From: Dunaliella salina
Taxonomy: Eukaryota > Chlorophyta > Chlorophyceae > Chlamydomonadales > Dunaliellaceae
Direction: 5' to 3'
Assembly: GCA_002284615.2 (NCBI GenBank)
Contig: MU069457.1
Coordinates: 599,861-609,899, forward strand
DNA: 10,039 nt
The notes under the pieces were generated by a model. That model ran no database searches. It had not been told where the DNA came from and saw only the letters and a program-made list of their open reading frames with translations. The position numbers were made by a program, and so were the translations under genes. This document shows positions 1 to 6,701 of this stretch, piece by piece. Position 1 is the first letter of the stretch. Each line of letters opens with the position of its first letter.

Positions 1-78
<78 letters not shown>
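1..78. repeat. (CA)39 dinucleotide microsatellite
   Basis: Uninterrupted CA repeat filling the left edge of the window; its true length is unknown because it starts before base 1. Long pure dinucleotide tracts are typical of nuclear eukaryotic DNA. Confidence 0.99.
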
Positions 79-79
<1 letters not shown>

Positions 80-600
80 GTGGAGGGGGAAGGGGAGCTC
101 CGCTTCTTTTTTTGTGTTCTAGAGAATCACACCCAACTTGTTGCACAGTAAGGCTTGCAGGGAGCACTACCCTTGTCCATCTGCCTTTGTTGGAGATGAA
201 TTGTGTACCGCAAATGGTTAGGCATTACTTGAATGCTACCTCTGCGAGACAGGTGTCTGTTTGAGCTGGAACAACACCACGCTTGCATAAAATTTTTGTG
301 ACTGACACACTTTACAGGACAAACAACAGGATGTAGTAGTTTGTACAAATATGGACATGATTTGGCTATTGCATGCATTATCACTGCTGAAATGATAAAC
401 AATTCAAGATGTGTTCTTGGAGGTTAGGTTTTGCTGATCGCATTTAAGCAGCATGTGTTTTTTGTATTCACTTATGTGACTAAATTTCGAAGTCTGTTTG
501 ACTGTTACTCCCTTTTCTGGCCAGTGAGGCTCGTTTTTGCTTGTTTCCCCAGAATCCTAGGCTTTCATTTTTTGTGGGCCAATGGCAGACTGTGAAGTGT
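79..600. other. Gene-less stretch, nothing recognised
   Basis: AT-rich sequence with no convincing coding signal. The one open frame (about 127-402, minus) opens with TTG, is Cys- and His-rich without a pattern I know, and matches nothing else in the window. No repeat, hairpin or splice-like exon stood out. It may contain more decayed retroelement sequence upstream of relic G, but I cannot show it. Confidence 0.5.
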
Positions 601-639
601 AAGGGGCTGCACCCTTTCACTCAAAAGCCAATAGGGAGG

Positions 640-900
640 AAAGTATTACTAACTAAGAGACAGTGCCACCATCTATAGTATTACACAGGCACCCTGAAAA
701 AGCAATAGCATGCGTTCAGCTTTCAAAGATCTACTACCCCACAATGCCTTCCAGGCTGGAAAGAAAAGGAAAGTGCAAGGGTCTCCCAGGCTGTCATCAA
801 TTGATTGAGGGATAAGTGCACTCCATACACAGCCAAAATCATTTCATCGCCAATAAGAGCCTTGGCTCAAATTGCCCTTCATGTCTTCAGGAGGGAAATG
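640..900 (+). pseudogene. Relic G: decayed fragment of the retroelement polyprotein (zinc-knuckle region)
   Basis: At 679-702 the translation reads YYTGTLKK, followed after an in-frame TAG by HAFSFQRST. This lines up with the YRTGTLYNQ...YAVRFKKST segment of copy B and the YHTGTLFNQ...HAVRS segment of copy A. Weaker echoes follow: LPGCH near 790 and, near 832-860, AKIIS in one frame or CQNHFIA in another, both like the post-zinc-knuckle part of B. Several frameshifts and stops are present, so it cannot be translated. Boundaries are approximate; the left side merges into unrecognised sequence and the right side into relic F. Confidence 0.5.
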
Positions 901-954
901 CTCCACCTTCATGCTGCCAAAACCTTAACAAAAATTTGTAACACCAAACATGCC

Positions 955-1200
955 AAGAAATGAAGAGAAAAGACATAGAAAATACGCAGGCAGTGAGAAC
1001 CCACCCCACGTCAATAAAGGAAAAGAGGATACTTAGGGTTAAGGCACCGTGTATCCCCTTCACTAAGAGAAAATGAGAAAAGAAGTCATTGGGGATATAG
1101 AAAGTAACTGGCGGTAGCCCGTGCGTGATCTTATTGTTGATGAGAGTTGACAGAAGTCTGGTACTAGCAAGTTTGTAGCTTCAGCGCAGCTTCTGGCTTG
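955..1200 (-). pseudogene. Relic F: 3' end of the retroelement, minus strand
   Basis: Reading the minus strand from about 1200 downward gives KLASTR, close to KLVSTR in copy B, then sequence strongly similar to plus-strand copy D (shared stretch around TTCTTTTCTCATTTTCTC followed by GAAGGGGATACACGGTG). The 3' UTR continues through an ATTGACG/ATTGATG block and CACTGCCTGCG, again as in D. It is therefore a short, 5'-truncated copy of the D-type subfamily in opposite orientation. No intact reading frame remains. Confidence 0.7.
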
Positions 1201-1206
1201 CGTAGA

Positions 1207-1228
1207 CTTTTCTTTTCTTTTCTTTTCT
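1207..1228. repeat. (CTTTT)n short tandem repeat
   Basis: Four and a half CTTTT units between the inverted relic F and the plus-strand relic C. On one reading it could be part of a pyrimidine-rich element tail; on another a simple microsatellite. Confidence 0.85.
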
Positions 1229-1239
1229 TCAGCGCAAGC

Positions 1240-1418
1240 TTGTTGGCCTTGTGAGTGTCAAGACCAAGCTCTTCAAGTGGTTCCAAATTCAACATGCCAT
1301 CCAATTCAGCAACTTGAGCAACGGGGAATCAAGGGGATAGCTTATGGAACGGGCTGCTTGCAGGAGAGCCAGGCACACACCTGGAGGGACGGCTAACAAC
1401 ACTCCAGACCCACATTAG
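1240..1418 (+). pseudogene. Relic C: extreme C-terminal coding remnant of the retroelement
   Basis: The plus strand here shares the block GCCATCCAATTCA and following sequence with copy A (about 4040), and ends in a TPDPH-stop frame (TAG at 1416-1418), matching PPDPH-stop in A, PPGPH-stop in B and PSDPH-stop in D. Upstream coding sequence is too decayed to follow. It is a short 5'-truncated copy ending in an A-type 3' UTR. Confidence 0.7.
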
Positions 1419-1560
1419 CTTGGTTGCTCCTAGCTGTGTTTTTAGTTCAACTAATACCTACCAAGTTGGTAGGACTCACTGTTAATTTCAGTGCTGACTG
1501 TTGGGTCTCCCTAATGCACGCTGGTTGCTAACCAGTGCAGACTTTTACCTTTGGTTGCAG
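1419..1560 (+). other. A-type retroelement 3' UTR of relic C with stem-loop
   Basis: Shares with the tail of copy A the ordered blocks CACTGTTA, CAGTGCT, ACTGTTGGGTCT, a CTGGT...ACCAG hairpin and AGACTTTTAC. The hairpin is CTGGTT (1521-1526), loop GCT, AACCAG (1530-1535). Compared with A the stem sequence is shifted but pairing is kept. Established for many LINE-type elements: the reverse transcriptase recognises a 3' UTR stem-loop; here that role is inference. Confidence 0.65.
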
Positions 1561-1849
1561 GATACATCAAAGAAGGCCTAAAGTCAAAATGACAGACTGC
1601 TCACAAAAAGAAAAGAGTTCAAAAGGAAAAGGAAACAATGTGTTGTTGTTTTCATTCATAAAAGCAAGCGTATGAAAGGAATGAAAACAGTGAGAAGAAG
1701 ATGGGTACTTTTGTTTGTTTGTTTTACACTTGTTCGTAATCGGGACATAGCAATGTCCCATTAGAACTGGACTACAATCACAGAAAGACACACAAGAAGG
1801 TGGTCTCCAGGAGGAGAACAGCGCAGCAAAGTTCCTGAAAGGCTCCTAG
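1561..1849. other. Spacer between relics C and A
   Basis: No recognisable gene. Purine-rich sequence with a short TTTG-type repeat near 1711-1724. Copy A may extend back to about 1780, where a KVVS frame could correspond to the KVKS end of the RNase H domain, but similarity is too weak to claim. The open frame on the minus strand (1567-1791) lacks any known motif. Confidence 0.5.
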
Positions 1850-2048
1850 AAAATTGTTAAGGCAAGGATGTGAACATTGTGGGTGTGGACCTGGAACTTG
1901 CTTCCTGCGCGGTCATGCTCACATGACGTTGGCCTCATACCAAGACAGGATACTACTCTTCCTCCATCTAATTCCCACTATCAACAAAGAGATCAGTAAT
2001 GCCTTTTTGAACCTGTCGATTCCTTTCAAAAATGAAACGAAACATATT
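1850..2048 (+). pseudogene. Relic A, left part: polyprotein between RNase H and zinc knuckle
   Basis: Around 1936-2050 the translation contains TKTGYYS (1939-1960, one frame) and INKEISNAF (another frame), then MKRNIF; copy B has TGYYSYYKN, VDKEISNAF and MKRTIL in the same order. Farther left, QGCEHC and GPGTCF resemble the GAGPGGNPF region of B with a deletion. At least two frame changes are needed, so this is a relic. Homology stops abruptly at about 2048 inside the codon run that in B continues LQYRTGTL; the continuation reappears at about 3163. Confidence 0.7.
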
Positions 2049-2085
2049 TAACTGCCTTTTTATGCGTTTCCTGCTAGTGCTGAGT

Positions 2086-2200
2086 CTTTTTTTGATTGTA
2101 GGAGTCCCCCTGAGGTGGGCGACGAGCCCAAATTCCTCGAAATGTTCTTTCCCGCCTATATTTTTTAAATCTGACAAGGCCAAATATCATGATATAAATG
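2086..2200 (+). repeat. Left arm of diverged inverted repeat inside the insertion
   Basis: Reverse-complement partner is about 2675-2785. In order, the arms share GGAGTCCC or GGACTCCC, the perfect 14-mer GAGGTGGGCGACGA (2112-2125 area), GAAATGTTC, a TTTAAA block and GATATA. Similarity is partial between these anchors, indicating an old inverted duplication rather than a fresh terminal repeat. Confidence 0.6.
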
Positions 2201-2674
2201 ATAAACACTTTCGCCAAAAAATGATGAAAATTGGTTGACCCCAGATCACTCTCCTGGCCTCAGATCACCCTATAATGGCCCACAGCTCCACCCTGGGAAC
2301 ATTTTTCACCCCCAAACATATTTTCTAATAACCCTTATATGATATGCTAGCATCCTGCATATTCAAAATTTGGAAGGAAGAAGGTACAAAATTGACCTTT
2401 TTGGCACCCCCTGTGCTGCAATTTTTTGGAAATAGCTGAAATTCTGTATTTGACCAACCTCTGGGCATTTTCACTTCACTTTTTTTGCAATGACATTCTT
2501 TTATTACAAGGACTCCAAATCACTAAAAATCACCCAATTTGTTGCAGTGGGTGATCTGGAATGGAGATTTGGTGGTGAAAACTAGGGTTCACGCTGCGGC
2601 TGATTAGGCACGTGCCACAAAGTTTGCACTTTTAAAGCTCAGGTGCTTTGTATAGCCCATGAGCAGGGCTACAT

Positions 2675-2785
2675 ATATCAGGTGAGCTTGAAAAGTTTAA
2701 ACTTTGTGGCCTATGCTCTAGGAACATTTCAAAAGTACCCCTTTGGGGCCTTCGTCGCCCACCTCTGGGAGTCCCCCAGACTTTC
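2675..2785 (-). repeat. Right arm of diverged inverted repeat inside the insertion
   Basis: On the plus strand it holds TCGTCGCCCACCTC, the reverse complement of the 14-mer in the left arm, with GAACATTTC on one side and GGGAGTCCC on the other. The arms are separated by about 475 bases. A third partial echo, CTCAGGGGGA, occurs near 2988. Confidence 0.6.
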
Positions 2786-3154
2786 AAGCGGGGTGAACGC
2801 TGTCTTGAACTTGTGCATAATCTTCTGTTCGTCTTGCCCCCAGTCCTAGGGAGATTGCTTTGTCCCAATAATGGGCCCATGCAACGCAAAACAAAAAAAA
2901 AAAATGAAGACCTGTCCTCTACAAGTGTGCAGGCAGGCATCTGAGATGCTCAAAGAACTTTTTGATTTCCTCATGAACCTGCCTTGTGTCTCAGGGGGAG
3001 CCCGTGCTGAGTCTCAAATTTTCTTCAAATTTTTTTTTTACCCCAGCAAAAGTGTCGTGACACCGAATGGTGCATTTCAGAGTGATCATGAGCAATTTCA
3101 ACTGCATTTTATCCCAATGCCTTTCTAACATAGTCTTCAGATTTTCATTATATT

Positions 3155-4161
3155 CCTTTCCCCTACCACACAGGCACCCTCTTCAACCAGAAGCATGCAG
3201 TGCGCTCTAAAATTTTTACGTGCATGCAATGCCCCCTGTATGGAGAGCCTGACAGTGCCCTTCACATTCTATCAGGATGCAAACACTCAACCATGTCAAA
3301 TATGGTAATTGAACGTCACAACATTGCCAGCAGAATCCTCCACAAAAAAATCACCAAATGTCCTCTCGGGGCAGGCCTTGCCATGGACATAGGCAGGGCA
3401 GATTGTCTTGCTTTACAAGACCTCCAGATCCCTGAGCACTCAACAAATAGAACCCTTCCCAGATATGTCTTCCCTTGTCGTTTCCTTGACAAAGAAAGGC
3501 TCACTCCTAGCCGCCTGATGCAATATTAGCTGTTCCCATGCAAAAAGTGCCAAGGACCACTTCCCGGTACCCATTGAGAAGTGCAGGGGGGGCTCGAAGA
3601 GAACAGGGAGCAGTCAGCGCCAGCTACAGCCACTCCACCTGCTTCCGAGGTCCGTCACCTTAGTCAGCCTATCCCAGAACAGAGGCACATCAATCTTTTG
3701 GAAACCAAATACTGTGAACCCCAGAGACAGAGATATCCACCTCATTGAGCTCAAATTTTGTTCTGACACCAAACCCGAACAAACTCTCCACACTGTGCAA
3801 AATCAGCACAAATACACCATTGGAAGCTTGCGCACAAGATCTCTCCGGGGCACACACCACAATAACAGAGTCACACTACATACCATACTAATTGGAGTTG
3901 CAGGAACTATCTTCAATCTCTACACTATTGATCCCCTCTGCAAACTTGGCCTAACCAAAGACAAAGCACACAAAACTGCCAGAGAACTCCACTATCACGC
4001 TGTGAAGTCCCTAACAAAAAATTCACAACACCAGAAATGCCATCCAATTCAATAACATAAGCAATGGGCGTTTGGGGGAGGGGGCTACAGGGAGGGCTGC
4101 GTACAGGACAGCGAGGCGCGCAGCCGGACAAATGGGCGACGACCCGCCGGACCCTCATTAG
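3155..4161 (+). pseudogene. Relic A, right part: zinc knuckle and PD-(D/E)xK nuclease-like C-terminus
   Basis: Starts with YHTGTLFNQKHAVRS, then a CMQCPLYGEPDSALHILSGC zinc-knuckle-like motif (3224-3283; Cys-x2-Cys...His...Cys), then ERHNIASRI and NRTLPRYVFP as in copy B. A one-base loss near 3513 hides the RPDAIL motif; in the shifted frame it is followed by a low-complexity linker. From about 3732 the frame reads DIHLIELKFCSDTKPE, then LHTILIGVAGT and further matches to B. A final frame change near 4030 leads to NAIQFNN and ends PPDPH-TAG at 4159-4161. RPD...ELK plus a downstream Gln-rich helix fits a PD-(D/E)xK nuclease, as in R2-type non-LTR retrotransposons (family knowledge); assignment is inference. 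Not translatable. Confidence 0.8.
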
Positions 4162-4273
4162 CTGGGCTGCTCATAGCTAGCCTTCTTTGGTGGGGCCCAC
4201 TGTTAGTGCCAGTGCTAACTGTTGGGTCTTTCCTTAATGTGCGCTGGTAAGTACCAGCATAGACTTTACTTTA
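4162..4273 (+). other. 3' UTR of relic A with stem-loop
   Basis: Same ordered blocks as the tail of relic C. The stem-loop is GCTGGT (4243-4248), loop AAGT, ACCAGC (4253-4258), followed by ATAGACTTTACTTTATTTTT. Copy D begins immediately downstream, so this marks the 3' terminus of A at about 4273. Confidence 0.65.
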
Positions 4274-4598
4274 TTTTTCTGTGAAGACACCCGCCCAATC
4301 AGCTTGAGGCCTCCAAGCAACAGCACCGCGATTTGTGCCGCCATCTTTCAAGAGCCTCTGCTCAAGTCATTCTTCAAACTATTCTTTTAGGTGTGGGTGG
4401 AGTCATCCACACCCCCCCACATTGGAGCCACTGAAAGAGTTTGGTCTCGACACACACTGCCACCAGGCTTGCTCCAAAGCCTCATGCTCATTCTGTCAAA
4501 CAAACTTGCAAGTACGAGCTCTGGATAAGAATTCTTTTGACTCTCAGCAACAAGTTCAGGCACGTGCTACTGCCAGTGACCCTTCTGATCCCCACTGA
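4274..4598 (+). pseudogene. Relic D: C-terminal third of the nuclease-like domain
   Basis: Begins abruptly with CEDTRP (about 4280), then after a one-base shift QLEASKQQHRDLCRHL, matching QLNVAKQQHADLCKLI of copy B. It continues with TILLGVGG or LGVGGVIH (near 4385), EFGLD, LAPKPHAHSVK in one frame, and closes with SDPSDPH and TGA at 4596-4598, the family's usual end. Frame changes near 4295, 4410 and 4500 make it non-functional. The copy is 5'-truncated exactly next to the 3' end of relic A, in the same orientation. Confidence 0.8.
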
Positions 4599-4715
4599 CT
4601 TCTTTTCTCATTTTCTCTTGATGAAGGGGATACACGGTGGCCCTATGTATCCTCCCTTCCTGAATTGATGCAGGGAGTGTTTTCACTGCCTGCGTTGTTT
4701 TCCTTTTCTTTCTTT
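4599..4715 (+). other. D-type 3' UTR with two stem-loops
   Basis: Hairpin 1: GGATACA (4628-4634) pairs with TGTATCC (4646-4652), with a GG/CC step toward the loop. Hairpin 2: GCAGG-G-AGTG (4670-4679), loop TTTT, CACT-G-CCTGC (4684-4693), nine pairs around a G-G mismatch. A pyrimidine-rich tail (TTTTCCTTTTCTTTC) follows. The same two hairpins with different base pairs occur in the tail of copy B, and sequence relatives in F and E. Confidence 0.75.
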
Positions 4716-4718
4716 CCT

Positions 4719-4900
4719 ACATCAATAAGGAAAAGGAGACACATTAGCTCTGAAGGGCCGTGAGTCCCCTCCACAACGAATCCTTGTCTAGTTGACGGGT
4801 TTGTTTGAGGATACCTTGACCTTACGACAAACAGCTCTCTTTGCTTTGGCTGAGTTGTTCCCTGGGGCTGGTACAGCTTTGTAGCCCTTTCTTTCTGTTT
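4719..4900 (-). pseudogene. Relic E: 3' end of a D/B-type copy, minus strand
   Basis: Minus-strand reading gives GGGGACTCACGGCC, then TAATGTGTCTCCTTTTCC and TTATTGATGTAGG, closely matching the tail of copy B (7600-7660). Upstream, a weak frame with TKLYQ and NPSTRQ may be the coding end. It lies tail-to-tail with D, with only a few bases between the two 3' ends. Confidence 0.6.
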
Positions 4901-5020
4901 TCTTTAAACATATTGCTTTCCTCTCCTCATTTCCTTTTTTCCTTTTCTTTGCTTCCATCCAAGCTTGCTGAACAGCAGCGCAAAAATGAAAAGCAGTAGC
5001 ACTGCAACGCTAACCCTCAT
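4901..5020. other. Pyrimidine-rich spacer
   Basis: C/T-rich plus strand (TTTCCT-type runs, 4885-4950) with no gene signal seen. Confidence 0.5.
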
Positions 5021-5043
5021 TGTGCATGCATGATGCATGCACA
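5021..5043. repeat. Perfect 10-bp inverted repeat with 3-base centre
   Basis: TGTGCATGCA (5021-5030), centre TGA, TGCATGCACA (5034-5043). The arms are exact reverse complements. It is near no recognised element end; it could be a protein-binding palindrome or chance in GCATGC-rich sequence. Confidence 0.9.
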
Positions 5044-5054
5044 GCATTTTGCTG

Positions 5055-5228
5055 CAATGCAGGATCATTATCCCTTATGAACCATTTATCCTCTCTGCCT
5101 GGGATCAACAGGACCTGAAAGATGCCTTTCCCCTGATTGATGAAGTGCAGCAAAGCCCTGTACAAAGATTCGCATGTGGATCTTGTCAACTCCCTGCCAC
5201 TTATAACATTCCAGTCATCGAATTTTGA
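5055..5228 (+). CDS. Possible coding fragment, function unknown
   Basis: An open frame ending in TGA at 5226-5228 has a composition unlike the surrounding noise: it contains PYEPFILSAWDQQDL, DAFPLIDEVQQSP and a CGSC pair. A CAG at about 5059-5062 could be a splice acceptor into this frame. I recognise no family. It may be an exon fragment of a host gene, a piece of another transposon, or a chance frame; the first ATG (5037) lies inside the palindrome and is not a convincing start. Confidence 0.25.
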   Translation, partial: QCRIIIPYEPFILSAWDQQDLKDAFPLIDEVQQSPVQRFACGSCQLPATYNIPVIEF

Positions 5229-5257
5229 CGCGTCCCACTGCTTGCCGTGCTTCTTTC

Positions 5258-5299
5258 AGTGCACCCATACCATCCTTTTAAGTGCACCCATATCATCCT
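5258..5299. repeat. Two-copy direct repeat, 23-base period
   Basis: AGTGCACCCATACCATCCT (5258-5276) and AGTGCACCCATATCATCCT (5281-5299) differ at one base and are separated by TTTA. No function evident. Confidence 0.9.
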
Positions 5300-5562
5300 G
5301 TGCTTAGCCCAGCTGGTAGGAGTAGGAGTGGGAGGAGGAAATTGCCCATCAAAATAAACCTATCAATCAGGCCCCAAAAATTTAGGTTAAACGGTTGGAT
5401 TTTTACACAAAGAAGCCCTCACAGCAGAGTGTAACAAAACTGAACCCAGCTCACAGTGCAGCAGGAGAAGAAAACAACAGGTCTTGAGACAGCACATAGC
5501 GCAACAGTCTTCAGAGGTGCTTGCATCTGACCGGGCATACAGCAGTGACATCTACTTCCAGG
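5300..5562. other. Gene-less spacer
   Basis: No gene, repeat or regulatory signal that I can support. If the minus-strand gene at 5902-6656 is real, its 3' UTR or terminal exon would fall near the right end of this stretch. Confidence 0.4.
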
Positions 5563-5616
5563 TTAGAACAAGGCACTGTACCTTTTATTTTTGTTTTTTG
5601 CTCTGTGTTTCGTTTC
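5563..5616 (-). CDS. Candidate last exon of the minus-strand gene
   Basis: Minus-strand TTGCTTTGCAG (ending at 5617) is a plausible splice acceptor. In the phase left open by the upstream exon it gives a Lys/Arg-rich 17-residue tail, ETKHRAKNKNKRYSALF, and a TAA stop (5563-5565). A competing possibility is read-through of the previous exon to a TAG at 5818-5820. The choice cannot be settled from sequence alone. Confidence 0.25.
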   Translation of the reverse strand, partial: ETKHRAKNKNKRYSALF

Positions 5617-5901
5617 CTGCAAAGCAACCAGCAGGTCTTGCAGAAGCCAAAAACAGCTGGAACACCAAAACCAACAAGTGTGCAATCCAGACCAACTCAG
5701 GCAACACGCACATTACAGGACAAAGGGAAGGCTCACTGCCCAGGCACAAGAACTACGGTTGTTATAAGATCTGTGTGTCGAGACCAACTTTGAAACACAT
5801 GCGTTGAGTGAATACTTACTCTACTCTGTTGGCTGGAACACCTTTACGATGCAGAAGCACCTGGAGGTGCACTTGTGTGACAAGCTGTCACTGCAGCATA
5901 C

Positions 5902-6331
5902 CTTGGTGCAAGATTGCTGCCAGCGGCACAGGCGGCGGCCGGACTGGCTGGGCAAGGCTGCCTGGAAGCAATTATTTAGGGCTTCATCAGCACCTACAGG
6001 CTTGATAGCAGGCCGTATGCATGTTTCACGAGCTGCAGAGGCCTTGCAAAGTACAAGGCGCCCTTTGCTTGGCGCTCGCGGGGGCATGAGCGGGGGCTCA
6101 ACAGAACCCTCCTCCTCTGATGGGGCTCTCCGCTGCTGCTGCTGCACCTGCTTGTTGTGCTCAGCAAGGCTCAGAGGAGCACTTCCCTGAGCAGGAGCAG
6201 TGGCAGACCTTAACTCAGCTGTTGCTTGTATGCACTCACCCTCAGCAGCAGGAGCAGCAGCAGCAGGAGCACTGGCTTTGGCAGGGGGAGAGAGAGGCTT
6301 GCTCACAGAAAGGCCAACTTCCTCAGGCTTC
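5902..6331 (-). CDS. Internal exon, low-complexity protein of unknown function (minus strand)
   Basis: Open throughout its 430 bases on the minus strand. The acceptor is TTGCGCAG (G at 6332), preceded by a T/C-rich run. The donor is AAG then GTATGC (first intron base 5901). It encodes KPEEVGLSVSKPLSPPAK, an Ala-rich stretch, a short Gln run (QVQQQQRR), an acidic SEEE patch, and an end rich in Cys and Arg (GRRLCRWQQ). The first base completes a codon begun by the exon at 6495, restoring frame without a stop. The polar, Ala/Pro/Gln-rich make-up suggests a disordered region. No known family recognised. Clean splice phase plus open frame is the main support. Confidence 0.5.
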
Positions 6332-6494
6332 CTGCGCAAGCACAGGGCACCAAGGGCAGCACAGCAGGATCATCACAAAGCCTGGTCATCCAATTGGACT
6401 CTACTGTGCGCTGGGGGGAGGACTTTTTTGTGCAAAGGGGACAAACTGTGCGTGCAGAAACCTCAGTGATCAGTGGAGGCAGTGCTGCACATAC
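6332..6494 (-). other. Intron of the minus-strand gene (163 bases)
   Basis: Minus strand starts CAG-GTATGT, a consensus donor, and ends TTGCGCAG. It contains in-frame stops (two adjacent TGA codons near 6366-6371) which splicing removes. Flanking exons are in compatible phase (two bases, then one). Confidence 0.5.
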
Positions 6495-6656
6495 CTGTCG
6501 CAGGTGCTTAGCTCTTCCCGCGGGTGAGGACGCCTGAGACGCTTCACGATGCGCCTTCCCGCATATGCAAGGGCAAGCAAGGAGGCGCCCACGAGGAGAG
6601 CGGTGGGCCTGTGCAGCCCGAATTCACGTCGCGAGGGTGGGAAGGAAGGAGCCAGG
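6495..6656 (-). CDS. Upstream exon of the minus-strand gene, with hydrophobic segment
   Basis: The minus frame reads REFGLHRPTALLVGASLL, then ALAYAGRRIVKRLRR: about 16 hydrophobic residues followed by a strongly basic patch, which looks like a single membrane anchor with a positive-inside flank. The exon ends CAG at 6495 next to a GTATGT donor. No in-frame ATG lies within it, so the start must be in an earlier exon or further upstream (the frame stays open past 6700, overlapping the plus-strand NDUFB9-like exon). 6656 is only a possible acceptor position. The hydrophobic-basic pattern faintly recalls N-termini of mitochondrial import proteins of the TIM14 type, but no J domain follows. Confidence 0.45.
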
Positions 6657-6701
6657 CTGCAGCGTGAGCAACAACAATCCTTGTCGATAGCGTGATCGCA
6701 G

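Larger units (their letters stand above)
2049..3149. mobile_element. 1.1 kb insertion splitting relic A
   Basis: The reading of copy A breaks after MKRNIF (about 2048) and resumes with YHTGTLFNQ at about 3164, so about 1.1 kb has been inserted relative to copy B. A pentamer ATATT lies at both edges (2044-2048 and 3150-3154) and could be a target-site duplication, though five AT-rich bases are weak evidence. No open reading frame with a recognisable domain exists inside, and no clear terminal inverted repeats were found. Best description: a non-autonomous element or relic of unknown class. Confidence 0.6.

Noticed and set aside
2632..2940. 102-codon minus-strand frame inside the insertion
   Set aside because: No domain or ATG context. 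It overlaps one inverted-repeat arm and reads as random Arg/Ser/Pro sequence.
600..4900. CRISPR-like or LTR-type repeat structure
   Set aside because: Repeated blocks are diverged element 3' ends in both orientations, not regularly spaced, and no direct long terminal repeats with TG...CA ends were found.
5484..5807. Overlapping plus-strand frames of 90-107 codons
   Set aside because: Two frames of similar length overlap with no motif in either; this region fits better as the 3' part of the minus-strand gene.
6120..6537. Plus-strand Gln/Ser/Arg-rich open frames over CAG/GCA-rich sequence
   Set aside because: They are the opposite-strand reading of the Ala/Gln-rich minus exon. Composition comes from trinucleotide runs, and the frames lack motifs or splice consistency.
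6495..6656. TIM14/PAM18-like import protein from the hydrophobic-basic segment
   Set aside because: Only the hydrophobic stretch and AGR resemble it; no J domain or HPD motif follows in either neighbouring exon.
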